Source of the DNA: Carboxylicivirga sp964602515
GTDB lineage: Bacteria; Bacteroidota; Bacteroidia; Bacteroidales; Marinilabiliaceae
Direction: 5' to 3'
DNA: 64,000 bases
NCBI GenBank assembly: GCA_964602515.1
Contig: CAZRRJ010000013.1
Location: forward strand, 1 to 64,000
Shown: positions 40,732 to 50,776 of the stretch, in pieces
Numbering within the stretch: the first letter of the stretch is position 1
Layout of the letters: each line of letters starts with the position of its first letter
The notes under the pieces: generated by a model
What the model saw: the letters and a program-made list of their open reading frames with translations, nothing else
Told to the model about the DNA's origin: nothing
The model's database searches: none
Translations under genes and position numbers: made by a program

Positions 40732-43700
40732 AATTTAAAGCAGAGAATCCTTCTCTGGCGCACTTATGGCTAAAAAAAGCTGTAGCTATAATGATTATTG
40801 CGTTCCTTGGAGGAGTTATACCCATATTTTCTCAGAAGATATCGGTAAATTTTAACAATACAACAATTAAACAAGCTATTTCACTATTAAGAACTCAGCA
40901 TAATTATTCGTTTTCTATTAACATTACAGACATAGATTTGAATAAGCGTGTTAGTTATAAGGCTGATGACGTTGAGTTAAAAGACGTACTAAATCATGTT
41001 TTTGAAGGGCAGGGAGTACAATGCTCCATTAAGGGTAACATTATTACTGTAAGTAAAGCTGGTGCTCATACTGCGCTTCTTCAGCAGGAAAGTAAAGAGG
41101 TTCTGATTAAGGGTAGTATTAAAGATGAAAGTGGCGAACCTTTGCCTGGAGTAACGGTTCTTGTTAAGGGTACTACACAAGGCACTATAACTGATTTGGA
41201 TGGAAATTATTCGCTGAAAGTGCTTAATAATGCTGTCCTTCAGTTTTCTTATATTGGTTTTCTGACTGTTGAAAAACTAATCACAGGAAGCGAGGTAATA
41301 AATTTAACTATGAGCGCAGATAGTGAAATTTTAGGTGATGTGGTTGTAACAGCCTTGGGTATTAAACGATCTGAAAAAGCACTTAGTTATAATGTACAGC
41401 AAGTCAATACAGAAAGTATCACCTCTAATAAGGATGTGAACTTTATAAATTCGCTTAGTGGTAAAGTAGCAGGTGTTAATATAAATACTTCCTCATCTGG
41501 TGTTGGTGGTGCATCCAAAGTAGTAATGCGTGGAACAAAATCCATTATGCAAACTTCTAATGCACTTTATGTGATCGATGGTGTTCCTGTTTTTTCAGGA
41601 CGTGGCAATAGTGGAGGTACAGAATTAGACTCACAAGGTGCAACAGAACCAATTGCAGATATTAACCCCGAAGATATTGAGTCAATGTCGGTGTTAACAG
41701 GGGCAGCGGCTGCCGCACTATATGGTTCAGAGGCAGCCAATGGTGCAATTATTATCACAACAAAAAAGGGTGAACAAGGAAAATTGAGTCTGACTATTAA
41801 TAGTAACACTGAATTTTCAACACCATTTGTGATGCCACACTTTCAGAATCGCTATGGAACGGGTACAGAAGGTGTTCTAAGTGAATCAGGAGCGCTTACA
41901 TGGGGAGCACGACTGGTTAATGCAAATAATAATGGTTATAATCCTAAAAGTGATTATTTTCGAACAGGTATTATAAACACACAGTCAGTTTCTTTATCTA
42001 CCGGTACCGAAAAAAATCAGACTTATGCATCAGTAGCAGCTGTAAACTCTAATGGTATTGTGCCTAATAATAAATATAACCGTTATAACTTCACAGTTCG
42101 TAATACAACTTCTTTTCTAAAAGATAAAATGAAGTTGGATATTGGTGCAAGTTATATTTTGCAGGATGATCGAAATATGACAAACCAAGGCTCATACAAT
42201 AACCCATTAGTAGGAGCTTATTTATTTCCGCGCGGTAATGATTGGGAAGACATTCGCATGTATGAGCGTTATGATGTTTCTCGTAAGATTTATACACAAT
42301 ATTGGCCGGTAGGAGATGAAGCAATGGTTATGCAAAATCCGTATTGGATTAACTATCGTAATTTGCGGGAAAATAAAAAAGACCGTTACATGTTGAATGC
42401 TGGCCTGAGTTATGAAATACTGGATTGGTTAAATATTTCAGGGCGTGTTCGTCTCGACAACTCAATCAATGATTATACTGAAAAGTTCTATGCATCGACC
42501 AATACCCAGTTAACAGAAAGATCTTCCCGCGGTTTATACGGTATAACCAAAATGCAGGATAAGCAATTGTATACTGATTTTTTGGTTAATATTAATAAGC
42601 ACTTTGGTGATGATTGGTCGTTACAGGCAAACCTCGGCGGTTCTTTTTCCGATGTGCGATCAGATGCAATGAAAGTAAGAGGTCCTATTGCCGATGGTAG
42701 TGAGTCATTTGAGGGAGAACCCGTAGGATTGACTAACTACTTTACTGTACACAATTTGAGTGCCAGCAAAACACAACGTTTGCAAGAAGGGTGGCGCGAA
42801 CAAACCCAGTCGTTGTTTGCTTCTGCCGAATTAGGTTACAAAAGTACTTATTACCTTACATTGACTGGTCGTAACGATTGGCCTTCTCAACTGGCTGGCC
42901 CTAACTCAGAAAGTAAATCATTTTTCTATCCTTCAGTCGGAGGTTCGGTGGTACTGTCTGAACTGATGCCTAATCTGAATAAAAATTATTTGTCGTATAT
43001 GAAGTTGCGCGGCTCATGGGCTTCAGTAGGTAGTCCCTTTGCAAGATACCTGGCTAATCCGCGTTATGAGTGGAATGCAAGTTCTGGTCAGTGGAGTATT
43101 ATGACTCAATACCCTATTTATAATTTGAAACCAGAACGTACCAATTCTTGGGAGCTTGGCTTAACCATGCGCTTCCTAAATAATTTCAATTTGGATGTAA
43201 CTTACTACAATGCCAAAACCATGAACCAGACATTTAATCCACAATTGCCTGTTAGTGGTTGGTCAGCAATGTATATTCAGACAGGAGCTGTGCGTAACTC
43301 CGGTATCGAGTTGTCGTTAAATTACAAAAATACATGGAATAGATTTACATGGGACACAGGCTTTACTTTCTCAACTAATAAAAATGAGATCCTGACATTG
43401 GCAGATAATGCTATTAACCCTGTAACCGGCGAACGTTTTTCTCTGAACACATTAAATATGGGCGGTTTAGGCGAAGCCCGATTCTTGTTGAGAGAAGGAG
43501 GTGGCATGGGAGATCTTTATTCGTTGATTGATCTGAAGCGCGATAGTGATAACAATATACATGTTGATTCAAATGGACATGTTTCGACTGAAACCATTCA
43601 AAATCCCGATAAATATATCAAGCTGGGGAGTGTATTACCTGATGGTAACTTAGCCTGGCGTAACCATTTTACCTGGAGAAACTTTAATGCTGGCTGTTTG

Positions 43701-44132
43701 GTATCTGCCCGTTTAGGAGGTGTTGTTTTCTCTCGTACCCAGGCAATGTTAGACTATTACGGTGTATCAGAAGCTTCGGCTGATGCGCGCGATAAGGGAA
43801 ATATAAGCGTTAATGGAGGAGATGAACTGAGTCCGCAGAAATGGTATGGAGTAATTGGTAGCGGAACATCAGTTCCTCAATATTACACTTATTCAGCAAC
43901 CAATGTGCGTTTACAGGAAGTCTCAGTGGGTTATACATTTCCACGGGCAATGTTAAACAATATATGTGACATCAGGTTATCATTGGTTGGTCGCAATCTT
44001 TTGATGATATACAATAAAGCTCCTTTTGACCCGGAGAACGTTGCATCTACCGACAATTTTTACCAGGGAATTGACTATTTCATGATGCCATCATTACGTA
44101 ATATCGGTTTTAAGTTGAGCTTGAAATTTTAA
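40728..44132 (+). CDS. SusC/RagA TonB-dependent transporter with STN domain (N-glycan locus)
   Basis: An 1134-residue outer membrane transporter. After a long signal region (about 1-36) comes an STN domain (about 38-110: ISVNFNNTTIKQAISLLRTQHNYSF), which contacts FecR; then the carboxypeptidase-D-like domain (about 124-205), the plug (about 213-330) and a barrel ending KLSLKF. susD follows after 12 bp. It probably imports GH18-released high-mannose glycans. Confidence 0.95.
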   Translation: MKFKAENPSLAHLWLKKAVAIMIIAFLGGVIPIFSQKISVNFNNTTIKQAISLLRTQHNYSFSINITDIDLNKRVSYKADDVELKDVLNHVFEGQGVQCSIKGNIITVSKAGAHTALLQQESKEVLIKGSIKDESGEPLPGVTVLVKGTTQGTITDLDGNYSLKVLNNAVLQFSYIGFLTVEKLITGSEVINLTMSADSEILGDVVVTALGIKRSEKALSYNVQQVNTESITSNKDVNFINSLSGKVAGVNINTSSSGVGGASKVVMRGTKSIMQTSNALYVIDGVPVFSGRGNSGGTELDSQGATEPIADINPEDIESMSVLTGAAAAALYGSEAANGAIIITTKKGEQGKLSLTINSNTEFSTPFVMPHFQNRYGTGTEGVLSESGALTWGARLVNANNNGYNPKSDYFRTGIINTQSVSLSTGTEKNQTYASVAAVNSNGIVPNNKYNRYNFTVRNTTSFLKDKMKLDIGASYILQDDRNMTNQGSYNNPLVGAYLFPRGNDWEDIRMYERYDVSRKIYTQYWPVGDEAMVMQNPYWINYRNLRENKKDRYMLNAGLSYEILDWLNISGRVRLDNSINDYTEKFYASTNTQLTERSSRGLYGITKMQDKQLYTDFLVNINKHFGDDWSLQANLGGSFSDVRSDAMKVRGPIADGSESFEGEPVGLTNYFTVHNLSASKTQRLQEGWREQTQSLFASAELGYKSTYYLTLTGRNDWPSQLAGPNSESKSFFYPSVGGSVVLSELMPNLNKNYLSYMKLRGSWASVGSPFARYLANPRYEWNASSGQWSIMTQYPIYNLKPERTNSWELGLTMRFLNNFNLDVTYYNAKTMNQTFNPQLPVSGWSAMYIQTGAVRNSGIELSLNYKNTWNRFTWDTGFTFSTNKNEILTLADNAINPVTGERFSLNTLNMGGLGEARFLLREGGGMGDLYSLIDLKRDSDNNIHVDSNGHVSTETIQNPDKYIKLGSVLPDGNLAWRNHFTWRNFNAGCLVSARLGGVVFSRTQAMLDYYGVSEASADARDKGNISVNGGDELSPQKWYGVIGSGTSVPQYYTYSATNVRLQEVSVGYTFPRAMLNNICDIRLSLVGRNLLMIYNKAPFDPENVASTDNFYQGIDYFMMPSLRNIGFKLSLKF

Positions 44133-44144
44133 TATAAAACAGCA

Positions 44145-45734
44145 ATGAAAAAAAATATAATAAATACATTGATCGTAGGTCTGGTTATATCAGGTTTAAC
44201 TGCATGTACCAACGATTATATGGATATAAATTCAAATCCATATCAGCCGGGAGATTTGAGTGCCGATGATTATGCATTGGGTTCGGCAATGAGTAATTTA
44301 GCAAGTACAGTAATTTCTTCGGATGTAAATACTGCTCAATTTACAGATTGCTTGTTAGGCGGCCCTATGGGAGGCTATTTTGCCGACTCCAACAGTGGGT
44401 GGTCCAATACCATTTCAAATTTTGATGCAAAAAATGACTGGACACGAGTGTTTTTAATGAGTGACAGAATTATTTCTACCCTGTATAGCAACCTGAATAC
44501 TGTAGAAATAGCGTCGCGTAACACTGATAACCCGGTTCCTTATGCAATAGCAAAAATTATAAAAGTGGCAGCAATGAGCCGTGTTACCGATACCTATGGA
44601 GCAATACCTTATTCTCAGATTGGACAGGATAGTAAAATTGCAATTCCGTATGATTCACAGGAGGACGTTTATAATAAGTTTTTTGAAGAGTTGGAAGAAG
44701 CTATTGATACTCTTACAGCTAATCAGAATATATCATTAGTACCTTCTGCCGATTTTGTATATAGCGGTAATGTAAGTCAATGGGGCAAATTTGCCAACTC
44801 CTTAAAGCTTCGTCTGGCTCTTAGGATTGCCTATGCCAATCCTGAAAAAGCAAAAGAAGTAGCTGAAAGTGCTGTAGTACATGAGTTAGGTCTTATTGAA
44901 TCAAATGCCGACAATGCAACATGGGATTATTTTGGTACTTTACCCAATCCTCTTTTTACGGCAGTGCGTTATAACGAAGCAAAGACAGGTGGAGATACAC
45001 ATGCTGCGGCTGATATTGTTTGTTATATGAATGGTTATAAAGATAACCGCCGCGACAGTTATTTTGAGAAATCTACATGGGAAGGAGAAACTTATGTGGG
45101 GTTACGTCGCAGTATCAACTTAGCAAAGATGGGGGAGCATTTCAATAAATATTCTACCATCAAAATGACAGCTTCTGATGCTGTTCTTTGGATGAATGCG
45201 GCCGAAGTTGCATTCTTACGTGCCGAAGGTAATGCTGTATTTGGATTTGAAATGGGAGGAACAGCTGATGTTTTTTATAATGAAGGCATCAGACTTTCGT
45301 TTGAACAATGGGGAGCTCCCGGTGTTGACCAATACCTGGAAGATGCAGAGAGTGTACCAACCACTTATAATGATCCTTCCGAACTTTATAGTTATGGAGG
45401 TGCAATTTCTTCAATATCTGTTAAATGGGATGAAGCAGCTACAACAGAGGAAAAACAGGAACGAATTATTACTCAAAAATGGATTGCTAACTGGCCATTA
45501 GGTAACGAAGCATGGGCCGATTACCGTCGTACAGGTTATCCAAAGCTACTTCCAGCTACTGACGAAGGTAACCGAAGCGGAGGAGTGGTAGATAGTAAGA
45601 AAGGTGCCCGTCGTATGCCATACCCATCGGAAGAATACACAAGTAATACAGAAAATGTACAACATGCAGTGGAATCTTATTTAAATGGACCTGATAATAT
45701 GGGTACTAATGTATGGTGGGATTGTAAAAAGTAA
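44145..45734 (+). CDS. SusD-like lipoprotein (N-glycan locus)
   Basis: A 529-residue lipoprotein (lipobox LTAC, Cys21). It has the SusD/RagB-like fold in its SusD-like_2 form: early NSNPYQP, the helix AIAKIIKVAAMSRVTDTYGAIPYSQIG, the SLKLRLALRIAYANPEKAKE core and the C-terminal QKWIANWPLGNEAWADYRRTGYPKL motif. It caps the SusC transporter and holds the glycan at the surface. It is 12 bp after susC and closely followed by the GH18-like gene. Confidence 0.94.
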   Translation: MKKNIINTLIVGLVISGLTACTNDYMDINSNPYQPGDLSADDYALGSAMSNLASTVISSDVNTAQFTDCLLGGPMGGYFADSNSGWSNTISNFDAKNDWTRVFLMSDRIISTLYSNLNTVEIASRNTDNPVPYAIAKIIKVAAMSRVTDTYGAIPYSQIGQDSKIAIPYDSQEDVYNKFFEELEEAIDTLTANQNISLVPSADFVYSGNVSQWGKFANSLKLRLALRIAYANPEKAKEVAESAVVHELGLIESNADNATWDYFGTLPNPLFTAVRYNEAKTGGDTHAAADIVCYMNGYKDNRRDSYFEKSTWEGETYVGLRRSINLAKMGEHFNKYSTIKMTASDAVLWMNAAEVAFLRAEGNAVFGFEMGGTADVFYNEGIRLSFEQWGAPGVDQYLEDAESVPTTYNDPSELYSYGGAISSISVKWDEAATTEEKQERIITQKWIANWPLGNEAWADYRRTGYPKLLPATDEGNRSGGVVDSKKGARRMPYPSEEYTSNTENVQHAVESYLNGPDNMGTNVWWDCKK

Positions 45735-45745
45735 AATTGAACACA

Positions 45746-46816
45746 ATGATAAATAAAATATATAAAATTGCCTTAGTGCTAATAGGGATGAGTTCTGTAA
45801 TGCTGCTTAACTCATGTAGCGATTGGACAGAAGTTGAGCCGGTGGACATTGTGCAGTATGATATTACCGAGCTAAATCCGGAACTATATGCTCAATACCT
45901 GGAAAATTTGCGAGCATATAAAAAGTCTGACCATAAGAATATGATTGTTAGCTTTAATAATGCTGAAAAGGAGCCTTTTACACTAGCTCAGCATATTAAT
46001 GTAGTACCGGATAGTGTAGATTATATATCTCTACAATATCCTGATAACCTGTCAGAATGGGAGCTTGCTGAAATGGATGAAGTGCGTGAGAAGAAAGGAA
46101 CAAAGTTTATATTCTCAATTGGGTTTGATGCCCTAAAACTGCACTATGATATAATGGAAACAGAGCGTCAAGCCATTATTGACGAGCTAGAGGAAGGCGC
46201 AGAGCTGCCAGCCGAACTACCAGGTTTTAGGGCTTTTTTGGTTGATACTATAAATAGTTCATTAGCCTTGGTACGAAAGTACAATTACGATGGTGTATGT
46301 TTTGCTTATAGAGGTAAAGGAATTTTACATATGACATCTGCCGAAAAGCTGGAGTACAAAGGCTACCACAATTCATTTATTGGGATTCTGAAAGACTGGA
46401 GTGAGCGTAATAAAGATAAAAAGCTCTTTTTCGAAGGATACCCTCAAAACCTGTTAGACAGAAGTTTTTTGTCTTTGTGCGAAAATATTATTATTCCATG
46501 CTCCAATGCAGGTAGTGTTTCAAAAGTAAGTTATAGCATTCATTCGTCTATTACCGAAAATGTACCAGTAGATCGTTTTGTAGTGTCTGTTGAAATGACC
46601 TCTTTAGATCCGGCTGATGTAAAAACAGGCTACTGGGCCGATGGAGAAACACGTTCGGTTGCAGGAGTATCTGTTTGGGCAGCTGTAGAACATACAGCCT
46701 TTACAATAAAAGGTATGGCTATTAATAATGTGAGTAATGATTATTTCGATAAAATACGGTTATATCATCAAACCCGTACTGCAATTAATACGATTAATCC
46801 TTCTATAACAAAATAA
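45746..46816 (+). CDS. Catalytically dead GH18-like surface lipoprotein
   Basis: About 356 residues from the ATG at 45746 (a TTG 9 bp upstream is less likely). Lipobox LNSC, Cys24, followed by SDWTEVE. The middle has a GH18-like barrel, but the catalytic motif DGxDxDxE reads DGVCFAYR (182-189): the catalytic Asp and Glu positions are Ala187 and Arg189. Such dead GH18 proteins occur in N-glycan loci as glycan-binding proteins, and that is the likely role here. It is followed 7 bp later by a DUF1735/LamG protein. Confidence 0.83.
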   Translation: MINKIYKIALVLIGMSSVMLLNSCSDWTEVEPVDIVQYDITELNPELYAQYLENLRAYKKSDHKNMIVSFNNAEKEPFTLAQHINVVPDSVDYISLQYPDNLSEWELAEMDEVREKKGTKFIFSIGFDALKLHYDIMETERQAIIDELEEGAELPAELPGFRAFLVDTINSSLALVRKYNYDGVCFAYRGKGILHMTSAEKLEYKGYHNSFIGILKDWSERNKDKKLFFEGYPQNLLDRSFLSLCENIIIPCSNAGSVSKVSYSIHSSITENVPVDRFVVSVEMTSLDPADVKTGYWADGETRSVAGVSVWAAVEHTAFTIKGMAINNVSNDYFDKIRLYHQTRTAINTINPSITK

Positions 46817-46823
46817 ATAAGTA

Positions 46824-47966
46824 ATGAAAAACTATATAATATTCCTGGTTTTATTATGTATGGTTCTTTTAGGCAGTTGCCGGGAGGATGATAGCACATT
46901 TGAGAACAAATTATTTATTGACTCTGCCTCTAAGACAGCTGAGTTGTTTTTGAAATATGGTGTTACAGAGATTGAAAAGAATATTCAGTCATCTCTGCCT
47001 AAACCGGCATTACATGATGTAAATATTGTTTACAAGGCAGATGTATCGCTGGTTGATAAATATAACAGTGCTTATTATGATAAAGCTATTGCATTACCTG
47101 ATTCTAACTATGTATTTGAGAACAATACTGCAATTATTGAAAAAGGTAGTGTGCATTCAACCGGGGCAACTATCCGTTTTATTAAGTTAGATGAATTAGA
47201 TCATGAACTTGTGTATGTGTTGCCGGTTACTGTTGATAATGCTAATATAGAGCTTTTACAGAGTGCACGTACGCATTATTATGTGTTTAAAGGAGCAGCA
47301 TTAATTAATGTTGTAGCCGATATTGAGGAAAATTACCTCACTATAAACTGGGAAAAGCCAGAAGTATGTAATGACCTGTCGCAATTAACCATGGAAGCAC
47401 TGATTAGGGTTCGTAATTACGACCGTATGATTAGTACCGTTATGGGTATCGAAGGAACTTTTCTGATTCGTTTGGGTGATGCCGGTTTTCCTGCAAATCA
47501 AATTCAGATAGCTACCCAAAGAGGTAATTTTCCTGATGGAGATTCAAACAAAGGCCTGCCAACAGGAGAGTGGGTACATATTGCATTAACTTATGATTCT
47601 GCTGATGGTTCTATGATTGTTTATGTAAATGGTAAGAAACAATCAGAAGGGATTAAGAATGTAGGGTTGGTTAGCCTTGGTATCGGAGGTACAAATGGAT
47701 TTTGTATTGGCCGCTCTTATGCTGACGAACGCTTTTTGGCAGGTGAAATAGCTGAGTGTCGTATCTGGAATGTAGTGCGTACACAGGAAGAAATTGCTGC
47801 AAACCCTTATTATGTAGAGCCTAAATCAGAAGGACTGGTGGCTTATTGGAAATTTGATGATGAGTCAGCCCTTTCAATTCAGGATTATACAGAAAATGGA
47901 AACCATGCTGTTGCCAATAGCACATTGAGGTGGACTCCGGTTTCTTTACCTGCAAAAGAAGAGTAA
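46824..47966 (+). CDS. DUF1735 + LamG surface lipoprotein
   Basis: A 380-residue lipoprotein (lipobox LGSC, Cys19) with acidic REDD just after the Cys, pointing to surface exposure. Residues about 25-155 fit DUF1735, and about 160-375 a LamG/concanavalin-like lectin domain (VHIALTYDSADGSMIVYVNGK; IAECRIWNVVRTQEEI; GLVAYWKFDD). Both domains are typical of glycan-binding proteins in GH18-containing loci. Role: hold the N-glycan substrate close to the GH18 enzyme (inference). Confidence 0.87.
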   Translation: MKNYIIFLVLLCMVLLGSCREDDSTFENKLFIDSASKTAELFLKYGVTEIEKNIQSSLPKPALHDVNIVYKADVSLVDKYNSAYYDKAIALPDSNYVFENNTAIIEKGSVHSTGATIRFIKLDELDHELVYVLPVTVDNANIELLQSARTHYYVFKGAALINVVADIEENYLTINWEKPEVCNDLSQLTMEALIRVRNYDRMISTVMGIEGTFLIRLGDAGFPANQIQIATQRGNFPDGDSNKGLPTGEWVHIALTYDSADGSMIVYVNGKKQSEGIKNVGLVSLGIGGTNGFCIGRSYADERFLAGEIAECRIWNVVRTQEEIAANPYYVEPKSEGLVAYWKFDDESALSIQDYTENGNHAVANSTLRWTPVSLPAKEE

Positions 47967-47991
47967 TTGTAGTTTTTATAACAAGTGGGCG

Positions 47992-48055
47992 AGAAGGATT
48001 ACTAAGCAAATCTGTTTTTTTGAATAGCAATTGAATTTACCGCGTAATTCCTTCT
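47992..48055 (+). repeat. Intra-operon inverted repeat before the GH18 gene
   Basis: AGAAGGATTAC (47992-48002) and GTAATTCCTTCT (48044-48055) pair over 11 bp with one bulge, enclosing 41 nt, and TTTTCC follows the second arm's CT. It lies in the 102-bp gap before the GH18 gene and could be a partial terminator or a processing signal. Confidence 0.4.
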
Positions 48056-48068
48056 TTTCCATTGAAAA

Positions 48069-49535
48069 ATGAAATTAATTATTATGAAATACAATATTAG
48101 ATATAAGGCAAAAGTATTTATGGCGGCATGTACAATTGGCATGCTAAGCTTTAATGCTTGCAATGAAAGTGTTGATTTAAGCAATGTAGATGAAAGCTTG
48201 TACACAATAGATTCAGAAACACTGGCTTTTGTTATCAATGATGAAGGAAAGCAATTATCTTCTTTAGTTGAGCTTAGACAAGAAGGTCAGGCCGGAATTT
48301 TTCTTGCCTTGTCAAAAAATACAGAATCAGATGTGCAGGCAGTATTTGAGTACAATGCTTCTGTTTTAGAGGCTTATAATAATGAGAATAAAACCGATTT
48401 TGGATTGTTTCCTCAACAATTAGTTTCATTTGATAGTGAGGTTACTATCAAAAAGGGAGAAAAAAAATCGGGATTAGTAAATGTTAATTTTATATCGGAT
48501 GAGTCACTTACCCCTGATAAAACGTATGTTATTCCAATCAGTACGAAACTAAAATCCGGGGGAGTAAAACTGTCAGAAACCGGAGCCGGTTATTTGTTAT
48601 TTGTAAAAGATCATACAACAATTCCGACCAGCAGAAAGGCAAGCGGAATAAAAATTATCAGTTGTATGGAGGTTAATGATACCAACCCTCTAAATAATTT
48701 ATGTTTTTCATTAAAAGAAAGTGGAAAACCGTTAATTGATATGGTTATTCTTTTCTCAGCTAACATTAATTACAATAATGAAACCGGACGGGTATATGTG
48801 CATAATAATGAAAATGTGCAGCACTTGCTTGATAATAGAGATAAATACATTAAGCCATTGCAAGATAGAGGAATGAAAGTTATCCTGGGGCTTTTGGGTA
48901 ATCACGATCGTTCAGGTATTGCAAATCTTGCCGATGAAACAGCCCGTGAGTTTGCCCAGGAACTTAAAGCAGTTTGTGATGCCTATCAACTGGATGGAGT
49001 GTTTTTTGATGATGAATATTCAGCATATCAAAGGCCTGTACCAGAAGGGTTTGTTGGTCCATCGTCGGCAGCAGCAGCACGCCTTTGCTACGAAACAAAG
49101 CAAGCCATGCCCGATAAGTTGGTATGTGCATATGTTTATAGCACAACCGCTGTTTTGCCTGATATTGATGGTCATCAATCCGGAACATTTGTAGATTATG
49201 GTATACATGATTATATGAGAGGTTCTGATTTAAGTGATAACTATCCCGGTATGCCTAAATCCAACATGGCATTATACTCACAAGAGTTTGCCCGTGGATA
49301 TTTTGCGTCTGAAGAAGACCTGCTATCATTACGTCAGGATGGATATGGTTCACACATGATTTTTGCTATGGATCCATTACGCCCTAACTTTACAAGGAGG
49401 CAAAAGCCAGCTATGGAAAGAATTGCCAGTGCTTTATTTGATGACGAACTGGAAGTATTCGGTAAAGATGGTGTCAAAATTGAGAACATAGAAGACGTAA
49501 ACCTGAAAGAAACGTTCTATAATAAAGATTGGTAG
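48069..49535 (+). CDS. GH18 endo-beta-N-acetylglucosaminidase with DUF1735 (EndoBT-3987-like)
   Basis: A 488-residue lipoprotein (another ATG at 48084 is possible; lipobox Cys31). DUF1735 spans about 40-180 and a GH18 barrel about 190-480. The catalytic motif LDGVFFDDEYSAY has D309, D314 and E316 at the positions of the GH18 DGxDxDxE motif and is close in form to Endo H and EndoBT-3987, which cut between the two core GlcNAc residues of high-mannose N-glycans. The sequence GLLGNHDRSG near 274-283 is also endo-GlcNAcase-like. It is the only intact endo-enzyme in the locus and probably surface bound. Confidence 0.9.
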   Translation: MKLIIMKYNIRYKAKVFMAACTIGMLSFNACNESVDLSNVDESLYTIDSETLAFVINDEGKQLSSLVELRQEGQAGIFLALSKNTESDVQAVFEYNASVLEAYNNENKTDFGLFPQQLVSFDSEVTIKKGEKKSGLVNVNFISDESLTPDKTYVIPISTKLKSGGVKLSETGAGYLLFVKDHTTIPTSRKASGIKIISCMEVNDTNPLNNLCFSLKESGKPLIDMVILFSANINYNNETGRVYVHNNENVQHLLDNRDKYIKPLQDRGMKVILGLLGNHDRSGIANLADETAREFAQELKAVCDAYQLDGVFFDDEYSAYQRPVPEGFVGPSSAAAARLCYETKQAMPDKLVCAYVYSTTAVLPDIDGHQSGTFVDYGIHDYMRGSDLSDNYPGMPKSNMALYSQEFARGYFASEEDLLSLRQDGYGSHMIFAMDPLRPNFTRRQKPAMERIASALFDDELEVFGKDGVKIENIEDVNLKETFYNKDW

Positions 49536-49606
49536 GATTTTATTTTTTCACAAAGGAAATAAAGCCTGTAATATTTAATTATCAGTTAGATAAACAATTT
49601 TGCAAT

Positions 49607-50584
49607 ATGAAAAACAAACACATAATATTTTTGCTTCCACTGTTATTTTTACCTTTAGTTTTTACTTCTTGTAGTAAAGATAATGAAGAATCAGAAATAC
49701 GTCCGGTTGAGAAAAAAATACCGGAGTTAACCCTGTCGCAGACAGCCATTGAAGTAGAAGTTGAGAAAAACACTACTGTTGAAATTCTAACCGGAGGTGG
49801 TGAATATGGAGTATTCTCTTCCAACCCGGATATTGTAACTGCCGAAGTAACAGGTAATAAAATTAGTATTAGTGCATTGGACATGGGGCACGTTTCGTTG
49901 GTTGTTTCTGATGAGAATAGTCAGTATAAGGAGTTGAACATTAAAGCTTTTTATACAAAAATTGCTTTGGAAAAGGAGAAAGTAGATATAGTTATCCCCT
50001 TAGGTCATTCCAGAACAGTAGAATTACCTATTCTGAAAGGAAATGGAGGTTATGAGGTTACAGAAGAAAGTGATATTGTAGAGGCTTCAATACGTGAAAA
50101 TACACTTATAATAGAAGCAAGTGCTGTAGGAGAAGCCACACTAACTTTGACTGATTCTGATAGTTTGGTACTTGAGGTGCCTGTTTCTATAAGTTCAACA
50201 ACAATACCTTATACAAAAGAAGAGTTAAATGAAATTATGGCAGATGATAAACAAAGGTATATCTTTAATGGCAGTAGTTTGATTATTAGCTCTTTGGCTA
50301 ATTACTATACTTACCTTTATAGCCAGGAAAATGGTGATGTGTTGATAGGGTGGAGTTTGTGGTCTCAGTATTTTAAAATTTACTACCAAGGAGATACAAG
50401 TGTAGGCGAAAAAACAGGAGCTAATCTTAAGTTTGTAACCGGATGGGGAGCTCCTCTTACAACAGAGGAAATTAAGTTTGAAATCCTAAAAAATGATGGA
50501 AATAAAATATGGGGCACCTACTCCTATGTTAAAAATGACAAATTAAACTTTGGTCATTTTTGTCAGAATATTACTTCATTATAG
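49607..50584 (+). CDS. Surface lipoprotein with Ig-like domains, candidate glycan-binding protein
   Basis: About 325 residues from the ATG at 49607; the frame is open upstream to 49529 but without a signal. Lipobox TSC, Cys22, followed by SKDNEESE, a strong surface-export type signal. Two tandem Ig-like (BIG-type) repeats at about 38-115 and 117-190 share the pattern EV/I..S..N.L.I.A...G...L....D. The C-terminal 130 residues are unassigned. It ends the first transcription block of the N-glycan locus and is probably a further binding protein. Confidence 0.78.
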   Translation: MKNKHIIFLLPLLFLPLVFTSCSKDNEESEIRPVEKKIPELTLSQTAIEVEVEKNTTVEILTGGGEYGVFSSNPDIVTAEVTGNKISISALDMGHVSLVVSDENSQYKELNIKAFYTKIALEKEKVDIVIPLGHSRTVELPILKGNGGYEVTEESDIVEASIRENTLIIEASAVGEATLTLTDSDSLVLEVPVSISSTTIPYTKEELNEIMADDKQRYIFNGSSLIISSLANYYTYLYSQENGDVLIGWSLWSQYFKIYYQGDTSVGEKTGANLKFVTGWGAPLTTEEIKFEILKNDGNKIWGTYSYVKNDKLNFGHFCQNITSL

Positions 50585-50618
50585 AATATACTGGCGATAA
50601 GACTATAGGAATAAAAGA

Positions 50619-50671
50619 CAATGCACTGATTGCTATTTGTTATAGTTATCAGTGCATTGGTGACTATTTTT
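50619..50671 (+). terminator. Terminator-like hairpin at the end of the susC-to-lipoprotein block
   Basis: CAATGCACTGAT (50619-50630) and ATCAGTGCATTG (50648-50659) form a perfect 12-bp stem with a 17-nt loop, followed after GTGACTA by TTTTTC. It lies 35 bp after the last lipoprotein stop. Confidence 0.6.
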
Positions 50672-50722
50672 CTGGATGAAATAAACCTGTGATTTTTGTT
50701 ATAAATCGGGTTCATAACAAGT

Positions 50723-50758
50723 AAATAATCAACCATTCAATTGAATGGTTGATTATTT
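50723..50758. repeat. 36-bp perfect palindrome upstream of the AraC gene
   Basis: The two 18-base halves meet at 50740/50741 (CAACCATTCAA|TTGAATGGTTG at the core) and are exact reverse complements. Only 18 bp separate it from the GTG start of the AraC-type gene. The A-rich left edge and T-rich right edge would suit a two-way terminator; the perfect symmetry would also suit a dimeric-regulator operator. Confidence 0.6.
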
Positions 50759-50776
50759 TTCAAAATCGTTTTAATT

